This document shows, piece by piece, positions 33,054-44,084 of a stretch of DNA of 64,000 bases. A model generated the notes under the pieces. The model was not told the origin of the DNA, made no database searches, and saw only the letters and a list, made by a program, of their open reading frames with translations. Origin of the DNA: Corylus avellana (taxonomy: Eukaryota > Streptophyta > Magnoliopsida > Fagales > Betulaceae); NCBI RefSeq assembly GCF_901000735.1, contig NC_081545.1, positions 19,375,335 through 19,439,334 of the forward strand, in the 5' to 3' direction. Position 1 is the stretch's first letter; each line of letters opens with the position of its first letter. The position numbers and the translations under genes are program-made.

Positions 33054-33971
33054 GTAGGGGTGTCAACCCGGTCTGGTTTTTGGCCAAAATTGGGAACCGG
33101 AACCGGGATACCCTAGTTCTCGGTTTTGAGAAACCGGAACCGGAACTGGGACCCGGTTAACCGGGGTCTTGGTTATTGGCCGGTTCCGGTTTTACCCGAT
33201 CGGGTAACCGGTTTTTTAAGAAAATTGTTTTTTGGGCTTATTTTAGGTACTGGGCCTAAAATAAGCCCTTTTTTTTTTTTTTTTTTTTTCATAAGTTGGC
33301 TCATTTTTTTAAAAATCTATTAGTCTTTTTGTCTAAATTAAAGGAGCTTTGTTGTGATTGTTTCAAATAATTATTACAACAATAAATATAAACTACCAAT
33401 AATAAATACTTTATATATATATATTCAAAACGTATATTTCATTGTGAGCCTAAGAAATTGTAAAGACCAAACTTTATGCAAAGAAAGGCATCAAATAAGT
33501 GATCCAATTGACCAAATTTCCAAATGCTTAAGACCCCAACATCAGAAAATAAACAACTACTACAGCCAACCCAATAAACCCAACATCAGAATTCTATCAA
33601 ATCTTGTTTAGATGTTAATATTATAAACTAAAGTAACAATATATATAAATATTACAACAATAAATATAAACTACCAACAATAAATATATATATGTATATA
33701 AATATTCAAACAATATATTTCTTTGTTTTCCATTTTTCCTACTTTCCAAACTGACTGTCTGAAAATTTTAACTTAGCATATATATATATATATATATATA
33801 TTATTAAATAAATTGGAAACCCGGTTCCCAGTTTCTCGGTAAAAACCAGATACCAAAAACTGGGTACAGGAACCAAGGTACCCGATTTTTGGATTTTTCA
33901 AACCAAAACCGAAACCGGGTCCCCAATTTTCTGGTTCCGATTCCACTTTTCCTGTAATTTTTGATACCCTG
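33054..33971. mobile_element. Non-autonomous hAT-like element upstream of the PPR gene
   Basis: The ends are TAGGGGTGTCAA at the left and a decayed ACCCTG (ACACCCCTA in unit 2) at the right. Flanks TTGTCAAA and TTGTCAAG give an 8-bp target duplication with one mismatch, as in hAT elements. Subterminal zones are full of ACCGGAACCGGG-type motifs in both orientations. The interior is AT-rich and non-coding. The right end lies about 230 bp from the PPR start codon, so it forms part of the distal promoter. Confidence 0.82.
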
Positions 33972-33979
33972 TTGTCAAG

Positions 33980-34202
33980 AAAGAATTTTGCAGGTCCCAC
34001 TAGTACGTATGGGCATAACATAACTTGTGTGGAACTCTCTCTCCTTTTATAGCAATCTATGAAAAATAGCAAAGGAAGCAAGGACATCACAAACCGCAGC
34101 CTTTCAACTACCATCCATTACAACCAAACAATATCAAACGGCATCCACCCACTCCCACTCCCACTGTAGAACCAGGAGGAAGGGCCAGCAGAAAAACTCG
34201 TA
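33980..34202 (+). promoter_or_regulatory. Promoter and 5' leader of PPR gene copy 1
   Basis: A CT-rich stretch and TTTTATAGC near 34045 form a possible TATA box about 155 bp before the ATG. A short (CCCACT)n run lies at about 34146-34166. It differs from copy 2 in the repeat number of CCCACT (shorter here). Confidence 0.4.
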
Positions 34203-36725
34203 ATGGCCTCTTCTTCTGCTCTTCCTCTGCCGCTGTCCTCCACTCCCTCTCCTCCCACTCATCTCCCCAACACCAACACCAGCACCCGCTCTTCCCCAAC
34301 CATCTCGCCATCAATGCTAAAGCCCATCAAAGCCCCCACCCTTCGCGCCCGCCTCAGCAAACTCTGTCAAGAAGGCCAACCCCATCTTGCCCGCCAACTG
34401 CTCGACACGATTCCCAAACCAACCACTGTTCTCTGGAACGCAGTCATTATTGGCTTTATCTGTAACAACATGCCCGAGGAAGCTCTTTTTCTGTACGGCC
34501 GGATGAAGAATTCATCTCTGGCTACCAAATGTGATTCCTACACTTACTCTTCTACTCTCAAAGCCTGCGCTGAAACACGCAACTTAAGGCTTGGTAAAGC
34601 CGTACATTGCCATTTTATTCGGTGCCAATCGAATCCCAGTAGGATTGTATATAATTCGCTTTTGAATATGTACTGTATGTGTTTGAGCACACTCGATGAC
34701 GACACGGTTTACTGTATTGGTTCTGATTCTCCAAAGAATGATTTGGTACATAAAGTGTTTGATACAATGCGCAAGAGAAATGTAATTGCTTGGAATACTA
34801 TGGTGTCATGGTATGTAAGGACGGAGCAAAATGTGGAAGCATTTAAGCAATTTAGGATGATGATAGAAATGGGAATAAAGCCGAGTGGTGTGAGCTTCGT
34901 AAATGTCTTTCCGGCTATTTGGAAGCTTGGGGACTTTAAGAATGCGAATATTCTCTATGGAATGCTCCTTAAGTTGGGAAGTGAATATGTCAATGACTTG
35001 TTTGTTGTGAGTTCAGCTATATTCATGTATTCTGAGCTTGGTTTCCTTGATATGGCTAAAAGGATATTTGATTGTTGTTTGGAGAAAAATACAGAAGTTT
35101 GGAACACGATGATTGGTGGGTATGTTCAGAATAACTGTCCCGTTGAAGGAATCGGTGTCTTCCTTCAAGCCATAGAATCAGAACACACTGTTCTAGATGA
35201 TGTAACTTTTCTTTCAGCTTTGACTGCAGTTTCACAGTTGCAGCACTTGAAATTGGCTCAACAGCTACACGCTTTTATACTTAAGAATTTATCAGTGTTG
35301 CCTGTTATTATACTGAATGCAATTATTGTCATGTATTCAAGGTGCAACTCTGTTGAGACCTCATTCAAAATTTTTCATAAGATGCTGGAAAGGGATGTTG
35401 TTTCATGGAATACTATGGTTTCTGCCCTTGTACAGAATGGTTTAGATGATGAGGGGTTGATGCTCGTCTATGAGATGCAGAAGCAAGGGTTCATGATTGA
35501 TTATATAACAGTGACAGCTCTTCTTTCAGCAGCATCAAATCTCAGAAACTGGGATATCGGGAAGCAGATCCATGCGTATCTAATTAGGCATGAAATACAA
35601 TTTGAGGGAATGGAGAGTTATCTGATAGACATGTATGCTAAATCTGGTTTAGTTAGGACTGCACAATTACTGTTTGAGAAAACCCTTACCCATGATAGAG
35701 ACCAGGCCACGTGGAATGCTATGATTGCTGGGTATACACAAAATGGTCTCACTGAACAAGCTTTTTTTGTCTTTAGGAAGATGCTCGAGCAGAATGTAAT
35801 ACCCAATGCTGTAACGATAGCATCAGTTCTCCCAGCTTGTAATCCAATGGGAAGAATAGATTTGGGGAAGCAGCTCCATGGATTCTGTGTACGCCATTAT
35901 CTAGACCAAAATGTCTATGTGGGAACTAGTTTAGTTGATATGTATTCCAAATCTGGTTCAGTCACTTACGCTGAAAATGTGTTTATTAACACACCTGAGA
36001 AGAATTCTATCACATGCACCACAATGATATTGAGCTATGGTCAGCATGGGATGGTTGAAAGAGCTCTCTCTTTGTTTCACTCAATGCAGGGATCTGGTAT
36101 TAAACCTGATGCCATTACCTTTGTTGCGGTCATGTCTGCTTGCAGTTATGCTGGTTTGGTTGGTGAAGGTCTTAAAATATTTGAGTCCATGGAAAAAGAA
36201 TATAATATTCAGCCATCAACTGAGCACTATTGTTGTATTGCTGACATGTTAGGGAGAGTTGGAAGGGTTGTTGAAGCCTACGAGTTTGTTAAAGGATTGG
36301 GTGAGGAGGCAAATGTGCAAGAAATTTGGGGATCACTTCTTGGGGCTTGCAGAATTCACAAACAGTTTGAATTGGGAAGAGTTGTTGCTGAGAAGTTGCT
36401 TGAAATGGAGACTGTAAATGGCATGACGGGCTACCATGTTTTAGCCTCAAATATGTATGCAGAGGAAGGAAACTGGGAAGATGTTGATAAATTGAGGAAA
36501 CAAATGTGGGAAAAAGGTTTGAGGAAGGAGACTGGATATAGTTGGATTGAGACTGCTGGATTTGTGAACAGTTTTGTGTCTAGAGATAGAAAGCACCCTC
36601 AGTGTGATGAGATATATAATATTTTAAAAAGTTTGGCTATGGAGATGAAAGATGCTGGTTATAGACCTTGTCTTGCTTCCAATGCAGATGGGATCTCGGA
36701 ATTTGTTGACATCTTTGGAATATAA
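34203..36725 (+). CDS. AEF1: Chloroplast/mitochondrial PPR editing factor, E+ type (AEF1/MPR25-like), copy 1
   Basis: An 840-residue intronless frame. Residues 1 to about 40 are rich in Ser, Thr and Pro, like an organelle transit peptide. Then PLS-type PPR repeats run to about residue 690, with typical units such as VVSWNTMVSALVQNGLDDEG and ATWNAMIAGYTQNGLTEQAF. The E motif begins near residue 707 (WGSLLGACRIHKQFELG) and E+ ends near 815 (FVSRDRKHPQCDEIY); there is no DYW deaminase domain. Sequence and layout match Arabidopsis At3g22150 (AEF1/MPR25), an RNA editing factor for plastid atpF and mitochondrial nad5; this match is from memory of the family. E+ proteins lacking DYW recruit a deaminase in trans. 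The frame is unbroken and looks functional. The other copy at 49264 differs by 8 residues. Confidence 0.85.
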   Translation: MASSSALPLPLSSTPSPPTHLPNTNTSTRSSPTISPSMLKPIKAPTLRARLSKLCQEGQPHLARQLLDTIPKPTTVLWNAVIIGFICNNMPEEALFLYGRMKNSSLATKCDSYTYSSTLKACAETRNLRLGKAVHCHFIRCQSNPSRIVYNSLLNMYCMCLSTLDDDTVYCIGSDSPKNDLVHKVFDTMRKRNVIAWNTMVSWYVRTEQNVEAFKQFRMMIEMGIKPSGVSFVNVFPAIWKLGDFKNANILYGMLLKLGSEYVNDLFVVSSAIFMYSELGFLDMAKRIFDCCLEKNTEVWNTMIGGYVQNNCPVEGIGVFLQAIESEHTVLDDVTFLSALTAVSQLQHLKLAQQLHAFILKNLSVLPVIILNAIIVMYSRCNSVETSFKIFHKMLERDVVSWNTMVSALVQNGLDDEGLMLVYEMQKQGFMIDYITVTALLSAASNLRNWDIGKQIHAYLIRHEIQFEGMESYLIDMYAKSGLVRTAQLLFEKTLTHDRDQATWNAMIAGYTQNGLTEQAFFVFRKMLEQNVIPNAVTIASVLPACNPMGRIDLGKQLHGFCVRHYLDQNVYVGTSLVDMYSKSGSVTYAENVFINTPEKNSITCTTMILSYGQHGMVERALSLFHSMQGSGIKPDAITFVAVMSACSYAGLVGEGLKIFESMEKEYNIQPSTEHYCCIADMLGRVGRVVEAYEFVKGLGEEANVQEIWGSLLGACRIHKQFELGRVVAEKLLEMETVNGMTGYHVLASNMYAEEGNWEDVDKLRKQMWEKGLRKETGYSWIETAGFVNSFVSRDRKHPQCDEIYNILKSLAMEMKDAGYRPCLASNADGISEFVDIFGI

Positions 36726-37175
36726 AAGGAAACATCCTACTTCATGGTTTACTGAACTGGAGGCAGCTAGCTAGAGGCTACTGGATTGGTCAATGTCTAT
36801 TGAGTCACTTGGGTTGTGCTTATGATTGATTTTAACTTCATGGTATGTTTAGTTTTTCCAATTATGACAGAATTGGAGCTCTGCTGGTTTGCTGAGCTTT
36901 CTGAAGCAGATTGTGCAAGGTGCTGTGCAAGCCTGTTGATATGGTCTATCGTGGTGAACTTGAGCAGTAGGGATTAATCTGGCTGGGTTGGATAAGCTAC
37001 CTTGAACCAACTAAAATAGAAAATATCTCCAAGGTAAGTCATCGTTTGTATTGCTGCTTGCCTGCAGGCCCTATGTTCAGTTATCTCATTATCTTCTTGG
37101 GAACACCTTGCATAATTAATCTTTGTCTTCCGATGCTGTGTAAATTTTCCTTGAATGTTTTGAATATGCTTATTG
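36726..37175 (+). other. 3' region of PPR gene copy 1
   Basis: Follows the TAA stop. A GGTAAGT donor-like site at about 37033 hints at an intron in the 3' untranslated region; no acceptor is proven. No gene seen. Confidence 0.35.
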
Positions 37176-37458
37176 TGTTAAAGTAATGATTAAGTGATTA
37201 AATTTATCTCTTCCTATCAGCTTAAACTTTTAGGACAAGTGATAATTTAACCATGGTATCGGAGCCAAAGGTCCTGAAATCGAACCTTGACTCTGTGAAT
37301 TCACCCCCATCTAAATTAAATATTCCACGTGTTGTGCCTCACCTATTAAAATGGAGTTTGAGCCCACATGTGAGGGAGGGTGTTAAAGTAACGATTAAGT
37401 GATTAAATTTACTTCTTCCTATCAGCTTAAGCTTTTGGAACAAGAGATAATTTAACCC
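37176..37458 (+). mobile_element. Very small LTR element (SMART/TRIM-like, 283 bp)
   Basis: Direct repeats of 78 bp at 37176-37253 and 37381-37458 both start TGTTAAAGTAA and end TTTAACC. The methionine-tRNA primer site TGGTATCGGAGCCA follows the first repeat directly. The purine tract GTGAGGGAGGG precedes the second. The interior is 127 bp with no gene. The target duplication is not clear. The unit 2 copy is 52241-52523, where the primer site reads TGGTATCAGAACCA. Confidence 0.85.
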
Positions 37459-38149
37459 TCATTCTTTGAATGCAAGAAATGTTGTTTCCTACTGCTAACT
37501 TTATGAAACACAAATATACATTATGGAGCCTAAATTTTGGGTGAAAATTGTGAAGCAATTGGATATATCTTTTGAAGTTTTCTTTATTGTCAAACCAGTT
37601 GGGTTTCACAATATATAAGAATTACTTTATTTTTCATGATATTTTCTTCTCAAATTCAAAAAACAGGAAAAGGAAAAAGATATTCTTCTCATAGCTTAAA
37701 AATTATTTGGCATTATAAAACAGGGAAAAAAAAAGTTTCGTAAAGGGGAAAGTAGGACCATATTCATCAAGAAAATGGGAAACAAGGCTGTGGAAAGTAA
37801 AAAACTATTTGATTTAGAAGAACTAGTTTTCAAATATTTTCACCATCCAAATTCTTACTTAAAGCCATAAGTTGATACAGAATACATGATGATAAAATTA
37901 ACTACCTAATATCTCTACATTTTCTTTTTACTTGCCTTCTCTTGTAGCTTTGAACATTCTCAGTATCTTAGAATTGATATGAATAATGTTCTTCAATTTC
38001 AAGGGAATACTATGTTACTTGCGTGGTGGTCATAACTAGCCACAATTTTGGGAATCAATTTTCCTTGTTGTGAAGATCAATATCAGTTGCTAGCTAGGTA
38101 AATGGTTATTTGCGGTTTGGAGGAACATCAGCATTTTTGTAGAACAAGG
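37459..38149. other. Spacer, no gene seen
   Basis: AT-rich sequence between the small LTR element and LINE debris. The minus-strand frame at 37427-37609 is a chance frame. Confidence 0.45.
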
Positions 38150-38790
38150 GGAGACTTGGGGTAAGTGGACTTTAGTAGAGGTGAGAGGATCCTATGGTGG
38201 GAGTTTGTGAAAGAGCATCAGGGATGTGTGAGAATCTTTTTCTTGGCATTTTGTTTTAATATAAGGGATGGTAGTAAGGTGCAGTTCTGGTAGGATATTT
38301 GGCATGGTGACTTTGTGTTGAAGGATAGATTTTGATAGCGGTGGATAACAAATATTGAGTTGCATCACAATTTGGAATAACACATTTTTCAGATCTCTGA
38401 GAGAGTGGGAGCTTGAGTCAATAGACATGTTCCTGGAGCTATTATATGCTAATAATCTTCCATTTGGTATGGAGAAGATAATAAGTGTTGGAGGGTATCT
38501 AAAAATGGAAGGTTCAAGGTTTTTTCTTTTGATAAGGCTCATGGACGGTTGTTAGTAGTTGATTTTCCATAAAAGAATATTTGGTGTGCCTAGGTGCCTA
38601 TAGAAGTATCATTCTTTGGATGCACAGCTGTTTTTGTGTAAAATATTGACCATTGAGAAGTTGAGGAAAAGGGGAAAAGTTATTGTGGATAGATGTCACA
38701 TATGCAAGAGTTGTGGTGAGATGGTGGCTCATATCCTCTCTTACATTGCCATTTGGCCAAAGAATTGTGACTGGTAGCCTTAATATATTT
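38150..38790 (+). pseudogene. Decayed LINE ORF2 fragment with zinc-binding RT-associated domain
   Basis: Translation in shifting frames gives VQFW-DIWHGDFVLKDRF near 38280, then LFLCKILTIEKLRKRGK-VIVDRCHICKSCGEMVAHI at about 38630-38735. The latter matches the zf-RVT block of plant L1 ORF2 (C-x2-C with later His). There are many stops and slips. No tail or target duplication was fixed. The unit 2 copy is 53215-53830. Confidence 0.7.
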
Positions 38791-39599
38791 GGAATGCATA
38801 TGATGCCTCCGACCGTGATAGATGCGGTTGCAAATGTTGGAAAGGAAGTTTATTCATCATAAAAAAGTAAGACTCGGGAGAAAATTCTTCTTTGCATTTT
38901 GTGGATAATTTCACTGGAGAGGAGTCATCGTACCTTTAGGGATCTAGAGCTGAGTGGGAACTTGCTTAAGTGCATTTTCTTGTGTTTTCTTTGACTGGCT
39001 GCATGCCTTGGAAAATATGGAATCTTTTTCGAATTTCATTGCTCTTTTGAATTTGCAACTGTAACTTGCTTAGAGGATCATTATACTTATCTTCTGTATT
39101 CCTCTATCTTTTAATAAAATCTTTATTCCTTATATATCACAGAGAGAATGAGCAAGCCTTTTTCAGCCAATGGTCAAAAGCTCCACATCTATGTTCAGAA
39201 GTGTTAGTACTTGCACTTTCCCCAACTTCTGCACCTGTGGCACATGTGTTGTAGCTTCCACCGGGATACCATGAACACAGGGTCCATGTCATCCTCTGAC
39301 CCTTCTGTCTGCTTCTACTATGGAGCTTCATATTTTTTCATTAAGTCGTAGGAAGGCTTCTAGGTAAATTACAAATGGTCATATCAATGCCTGGTTTACT
39401 AAATGTTTATATTTCATCTCTTCACTTTTTTCTTTTTTCCTATGTGCTTTGTTTATTTTAAGCCATAACAATTTCTTTTTAGTGAAATCAAAATAATAAA
39501 AACAAGGCATAAGCAAAGATGAAAAGAAATTTAGTAACAACATAGTTCTCTATTTTGACAATGAAGCTGGGAAATGTGGATGATAGAGGAAGTTAAGAT
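38791..39599. other. Spacer, no gene seen
   Basis: Mixed sequence that may be further 3' LINE debris. Short frames at 39066 and 39137 lack any family resemblance. Confidence 0.4.
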
Positions 39600-40211
39600 T
39601 ATAATGACCTAAGGGAAAGCATTGATCACATCTGCACTATAACTCCAAAAGGACTTGTCAAGTTCTAATTGGTGCTCTCTAGAATCACTGATAAAGCCTA
39701 GTCCCACATAGTAAGGAACCAATGTAGGGCTTCAATACCCATAAACTCTTTTATAATCCATCCACTCCATGTGGGCAATTCATCTTCCCAAATTGGGATT
39801 AACTCTCAACGGTGTCACAATTTTTTCCACTCAAATCCCCGACGTCCTTGTCAAGGTCTATGTCATGAATTGCCTTAGCGCCACATGGTGTTACTAGGTT
39901 ATTCTAATATCATGTTAACTCGCTACTTATCCTAAAAGCTTAAGTTGATAGGAAATAGTGAATTTAATCATTTAATTAATACTTCAACACTTCCCTTCAC
40001 GTAGTCTCAAACTCCCACTCAATACCTAAGGCCTAATACGTGAAATATTTAATTGAAATAGAGGTAAACTATGAAGTAAGTAAGGGTTAGAATTCAGGAC
40101 CTCAACGCTGATACCATTTGTAACAACTTAAGGAAAAGCACTAGTCACATTTTCACTAACACTCTAAATGGATTATTCAAGTTGTAATTGAAGCTTCCTA
40201 GAATCACTTAC
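39600..40211 (-). mobile_element. TRIM-like element of a related family, cut by assembly gap
   Basis: The first terminal repeat is about 39600-39819 (ends GGTGTCACA) and the second starts at 40119 (TGTAACAACTTAAGG) and runs into the N gap. The interior ends with GATACCATT, the complement of a methionine-tRNA primer site on the minus strand. Its landmarks parallel TRIM family T but with clear divergence. The full version is at 54669-55347. Confidence 0.75.
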
Positions 40212-40311
40212 NNNNNNNNNNNNNNNNNNNNNNNNNNNNNNNNNNNNNNNNNNNNNNNNNNNNNNNNNNNNNNNNNNNNNNNNNNNNNNNNNNNNNNNNN
40301 NNNNNNNNNNN
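40212..40311. other. Assembly gap, 100 N, between the two duplicated units
   Basis: Unit 1 ends at its left edge and unit 2 begins at its right edge. See the finding on a possible unmerged overlap. Confidence 0.98.
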
Positions 40312-43300
40312 GATATATATTCAGATTCCATAGTGGATTTTGCAACGCAATTTTGTTTCTTGCTTAACCAAGAATAGATGTTCCGCTAAACAAGAACACA
40401 TACCCACTTGTTGATTTTCTATCATCAGCGTCCCCAGCAAAATCCGCATCTGTGAATCCTTTAATTTCTAGATCACGTATACCAAAACATAATCTCATGT
40501 TTTTTGTACCTTGCAAATATCTAAATATACGTTTTACTACTTGCCAATGTGTCTTCCCTGGATTAGATTGATATCTGCTTACTAATCCCACCGCATAACA
40601 AATATCAGGTCTTTTAGTTGTCATTGCATACATGAGACTGCCCACAGCTTGGGCATAGGAGATAGATTCGATCTCTTGAATCTCTGTCTCATTTTGAAGA
40701 CACATTGATTTATTCAAGTATTGACCTCTTGAAATAGGTGTTTTTAGAGGTTTACATTTATCCATATTAAACCTCTTAAGTATCTTTTCCGGATATTTTT
40801 CTTGATCCAAATATAATAATTTTAAATTTCTATTTCTAGAAATTCTTATTCCTAAGACATAGGTAGCAGTGCCCATATCTTTCATTTCAAATTTGGATGA
40901 CAAGAAGGATTTTGTTTTATTTATCATATCTAGACAGTTACTAGTTAGCAGTATATTGTCTACATATAATGATAATATTGTTAATTCATTATTTTCATTA
41001 CATATATAAACACAGTGATCTAGTGGACTTACCTCGAAACCAATTTCTAGTATTGCTTGATGAAACTTCAAATACCATTGCCTCGAAGATTGTTTAAGTC
41101 CATATAATGACCTTTTTAATTTGTAGACTTTTTCTTCATGTCCTGTGACCTGAAATCCTTTAGGTCGTTGCATGTAAATTTCTTCTTTTAATTCTCCATT
41201 AAGAAAGGCTTTCTTAACATCCAACTGATGTAATTCCAAATCCATTAAGGCTACAATGGACATGATTATCCTCACTGAAGCGAATTTTGCCACTGGTGAG
41301 TATGTGTCAACGAAGTCTACACCGGGTTGCTGGGTAAACCCTTTAGCCACTAATCTAGCTTTGTACTTTTCAAGACTTCCATCAGCTTTGATTTTCTTCC
41401 TTAGAACCTACTTGCATCCAATTGCTTTTCTTTGGCTTGGCAATTCCGTGAGTTTCCACACATCATTTTTCTGAATTGATTCAAGCTCTTCTTCCAAAGC
41501 TTTAATCCATTTTTCAGCACCATGACTACTTACAGCTTCTTTAAAATTTACTGGATCTTCTTGCAAATTTATATCATCTGTACTTAGCACATAATGATCA
41601 TTGAGTGTGGCTAATGATCGTCTTTGTCTTTTACTCCCACTGTTTTGATCACCTATATCCAAATTAGGTGGATCTTTGGATTTTCTCTTGCTCCCACTAT
41701 TCCGAATGTCTGTGTTATGTTCTTTTTCTTTCAAAGTAATTTGTGGTGTTTGACATTCAGAATCTTCTTCTTGTAGGAGTCTTATTTCATCCATAGGAGT
41801 AATCTGATTGGTGTTTTCTAGAAATGCAGCATCCTTGCTTTCTATTAATCCTTTATCTGGATGGTAAAATCTATATCCATTACCATTTTCTATATATCCT
41901 ATAAATTTGCATTCCTATGTTTTACTTTCTAACTTATTCCTTAAGGGTTTTGGAATAAGTTCATGTGCCTTACATCCCCACACTTTGAGGTTGTAAAAAT
42001 CTGGTTTTATGTCTGTCCAATATTCATAAGGTGTAAGGGGTTTTGATTTGGTTTTTATTCTATTAAGAATATATGCTACAATGGATAAAGCCTCACCCCA
42101 AAAATGAATGGATAACTCAGCATATGCCATCATGGATCTTGTCATATCCATTAAAGTTCTATTCCTTCTTTCTGCAATCCCATTTTGTTGAGGCTTATAA
42201 GGCATTGTATATAAATGTCTTATTCCACTTTCTCTGCAGAAGGAATCCATGGCTTCATATTCAACCCCTATCATTATTCAAGTTTTTAATGGACATTCCC
42301 AACTATTTTTCTACCTCTAATTTGTATTCTTTAAATTTTTCAATTGCTTCAGATTTATGTTTGATTAGGTAGATATGTCCATATCTTGAATAATCATCTG
42401 TAAAAGTAATAAAGTATTCCATTCCTCTATGTGTTTTAGTTCTTAAAGGACCACATATGTCAGAATGAATTACTTCCAGTAATTCTGATGATTTCTAATG
42501 TTTTGAAAAAAGATTTACTAATCATTTTTCCTTTAATACATGACTCACACATATTAAGATCTTCATAATTAATTCTAGGTAGTAATCCACTCTTACTCAT
42601 TTTTTTCATTTTATTTTTGTTGATGTGGCCTAATCTTAAATGCCATAAGAAAAAACTATCTTCAGACACATATGAATACTGTGAAATGGGATCTTTATTA
42701 TCAACTTTGAGTAAATAGATATTGTCTATCTTTACACCCTTAACATATATTTTTTCCTTACAAATATAGACCTTCCCAGATTTAAACTTAATCCCATATC
42801 CTTTGCTATCTAATACGGGAACATATATTAGATTTCTTCGGATATTTGGCACATATAGAACATTATGTAAAACAACGGAAGACCCTTTAACAGAAATCTT
42901 ACATTTTCTTTCGCCTAGCACATCACTGTAAGTATTATTGCCCATGTACACTCTGTGTTTTCCGACCTTTTTCTCTTTGAAATCTAGGAAGAATTCTCGG
43001 TCTCTTGTAATATGTCTTGTTGTTGTTGAGTCTATCCACCAAGAATTTGAAGTTGGTTCTACCATCATCACTTTAGTAATGGTCATAGCTATTTCTTTCT
43101 GTTTCTTGTCACTATTGTTCTTTGGACAATTTGCCTTGAAATGCCCCATTTTACCACATTTGAAACATGCTCATTTGATTTTATTTTTACCTTTCGGCTT
43201 ACCTTTCCATTTCTTTTTGAACTTTCTTGGCTTGCCTTTGAATGCTGGAGCACGTGAAATCTGAGTATTGATTTGAGCCATCATGAGGTTGCTTGATTGT

Positions 43301-43908
43301 CCTTCTTTCCTTCTTCTTTTCATCCTTTCTTCTTCTAATACAAGCAAAACTGGTAAGGAAATTATGGATATTTCTTTTCCACTATGGGTTAGTGATGTTA
43401 TCACATGTTCCCAAGATAGAGGAAGACCATTAAGTATTGTGGTTACTTGCATTTTGTCGGATATTGGATGACCGACAGATGCAAGTTCCTTTGCAATGAG
43501 TTCCATTTGGTTTACAAAGTCGCCCACATAGTCATCCTCACTCATACGTGCACTATTATATTTATCTAATAATAGTTGTATGTGAGTATCAGACCTAGAT
43601 CCATACTTTTCCTCTAATGCTTCCATTATTTCCTTAGTAGTCTTGTATCCTTCAAATAGTGGGATGATATTATCTTTCATGCTATGGAGGAGAGTGGCCT
43701 TAGCCATTAGGTCATCTTCCATCCATTTTTCCTTTTTCTTGACAGTATCATCATTTTCCTCATCTTCTACTTCATGTCTTTTTGATGTGAGAGTGTGTAA
43801 AGTTCTCTCATCCGTCAGTACATAAGAGATATGTCGTTTCCACATTCTAAAATTGATTCCATTAAGGCTTTTGACCTTTGAGAAATCTATACTGCTTTTA
43901 ATAGCCAT
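40312..43908 (-). pseudogene. Copia gag-pol, copy 2, truncated by gap
   Basis: Starts MAIKSSIDFSKVKSLNG at 43908 and reads through gag, protease, integrase, reverse transcriptase and part of RNase H, ending at the gap, so the pol 3' end and 3' LTR are missing. Breaks include TGA at the first Cys region of the zinc knuckle (about 43170), where copy 1 has Gly, plus slips near 42490, 42275, 41900 and 41400 and near 40365. Conserved blocks include WWIDSTTTRHIT, LHQLDVKKAFLNGELKEEIYM and YVDNILLTSN, where the catalytic YVDD has become YVDN. It has its own set of lesions, distinct from copy 1. Confidence 0.9.
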
Positions 43909-44084
43909 TTTATAATGTGGATACAATAAACTTAATATAAATACAAATATTTGTTTACTATAACTGTAATATATCAGATATTACTTACATACACACCAAC
44001 AAAAAAATTAAAAATGTATTTCTAAGTTATTACAAACCAACAAATAATAAAAATAGATAAGTTTATTTATTTTTATTTTTGAGA

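Noticed and set aside
35618..35806. Minus-strand frame within the PPR gene
   Set aside because: Antisense shadow of the PPR coding frame; the same shadow recurs in copy 2.
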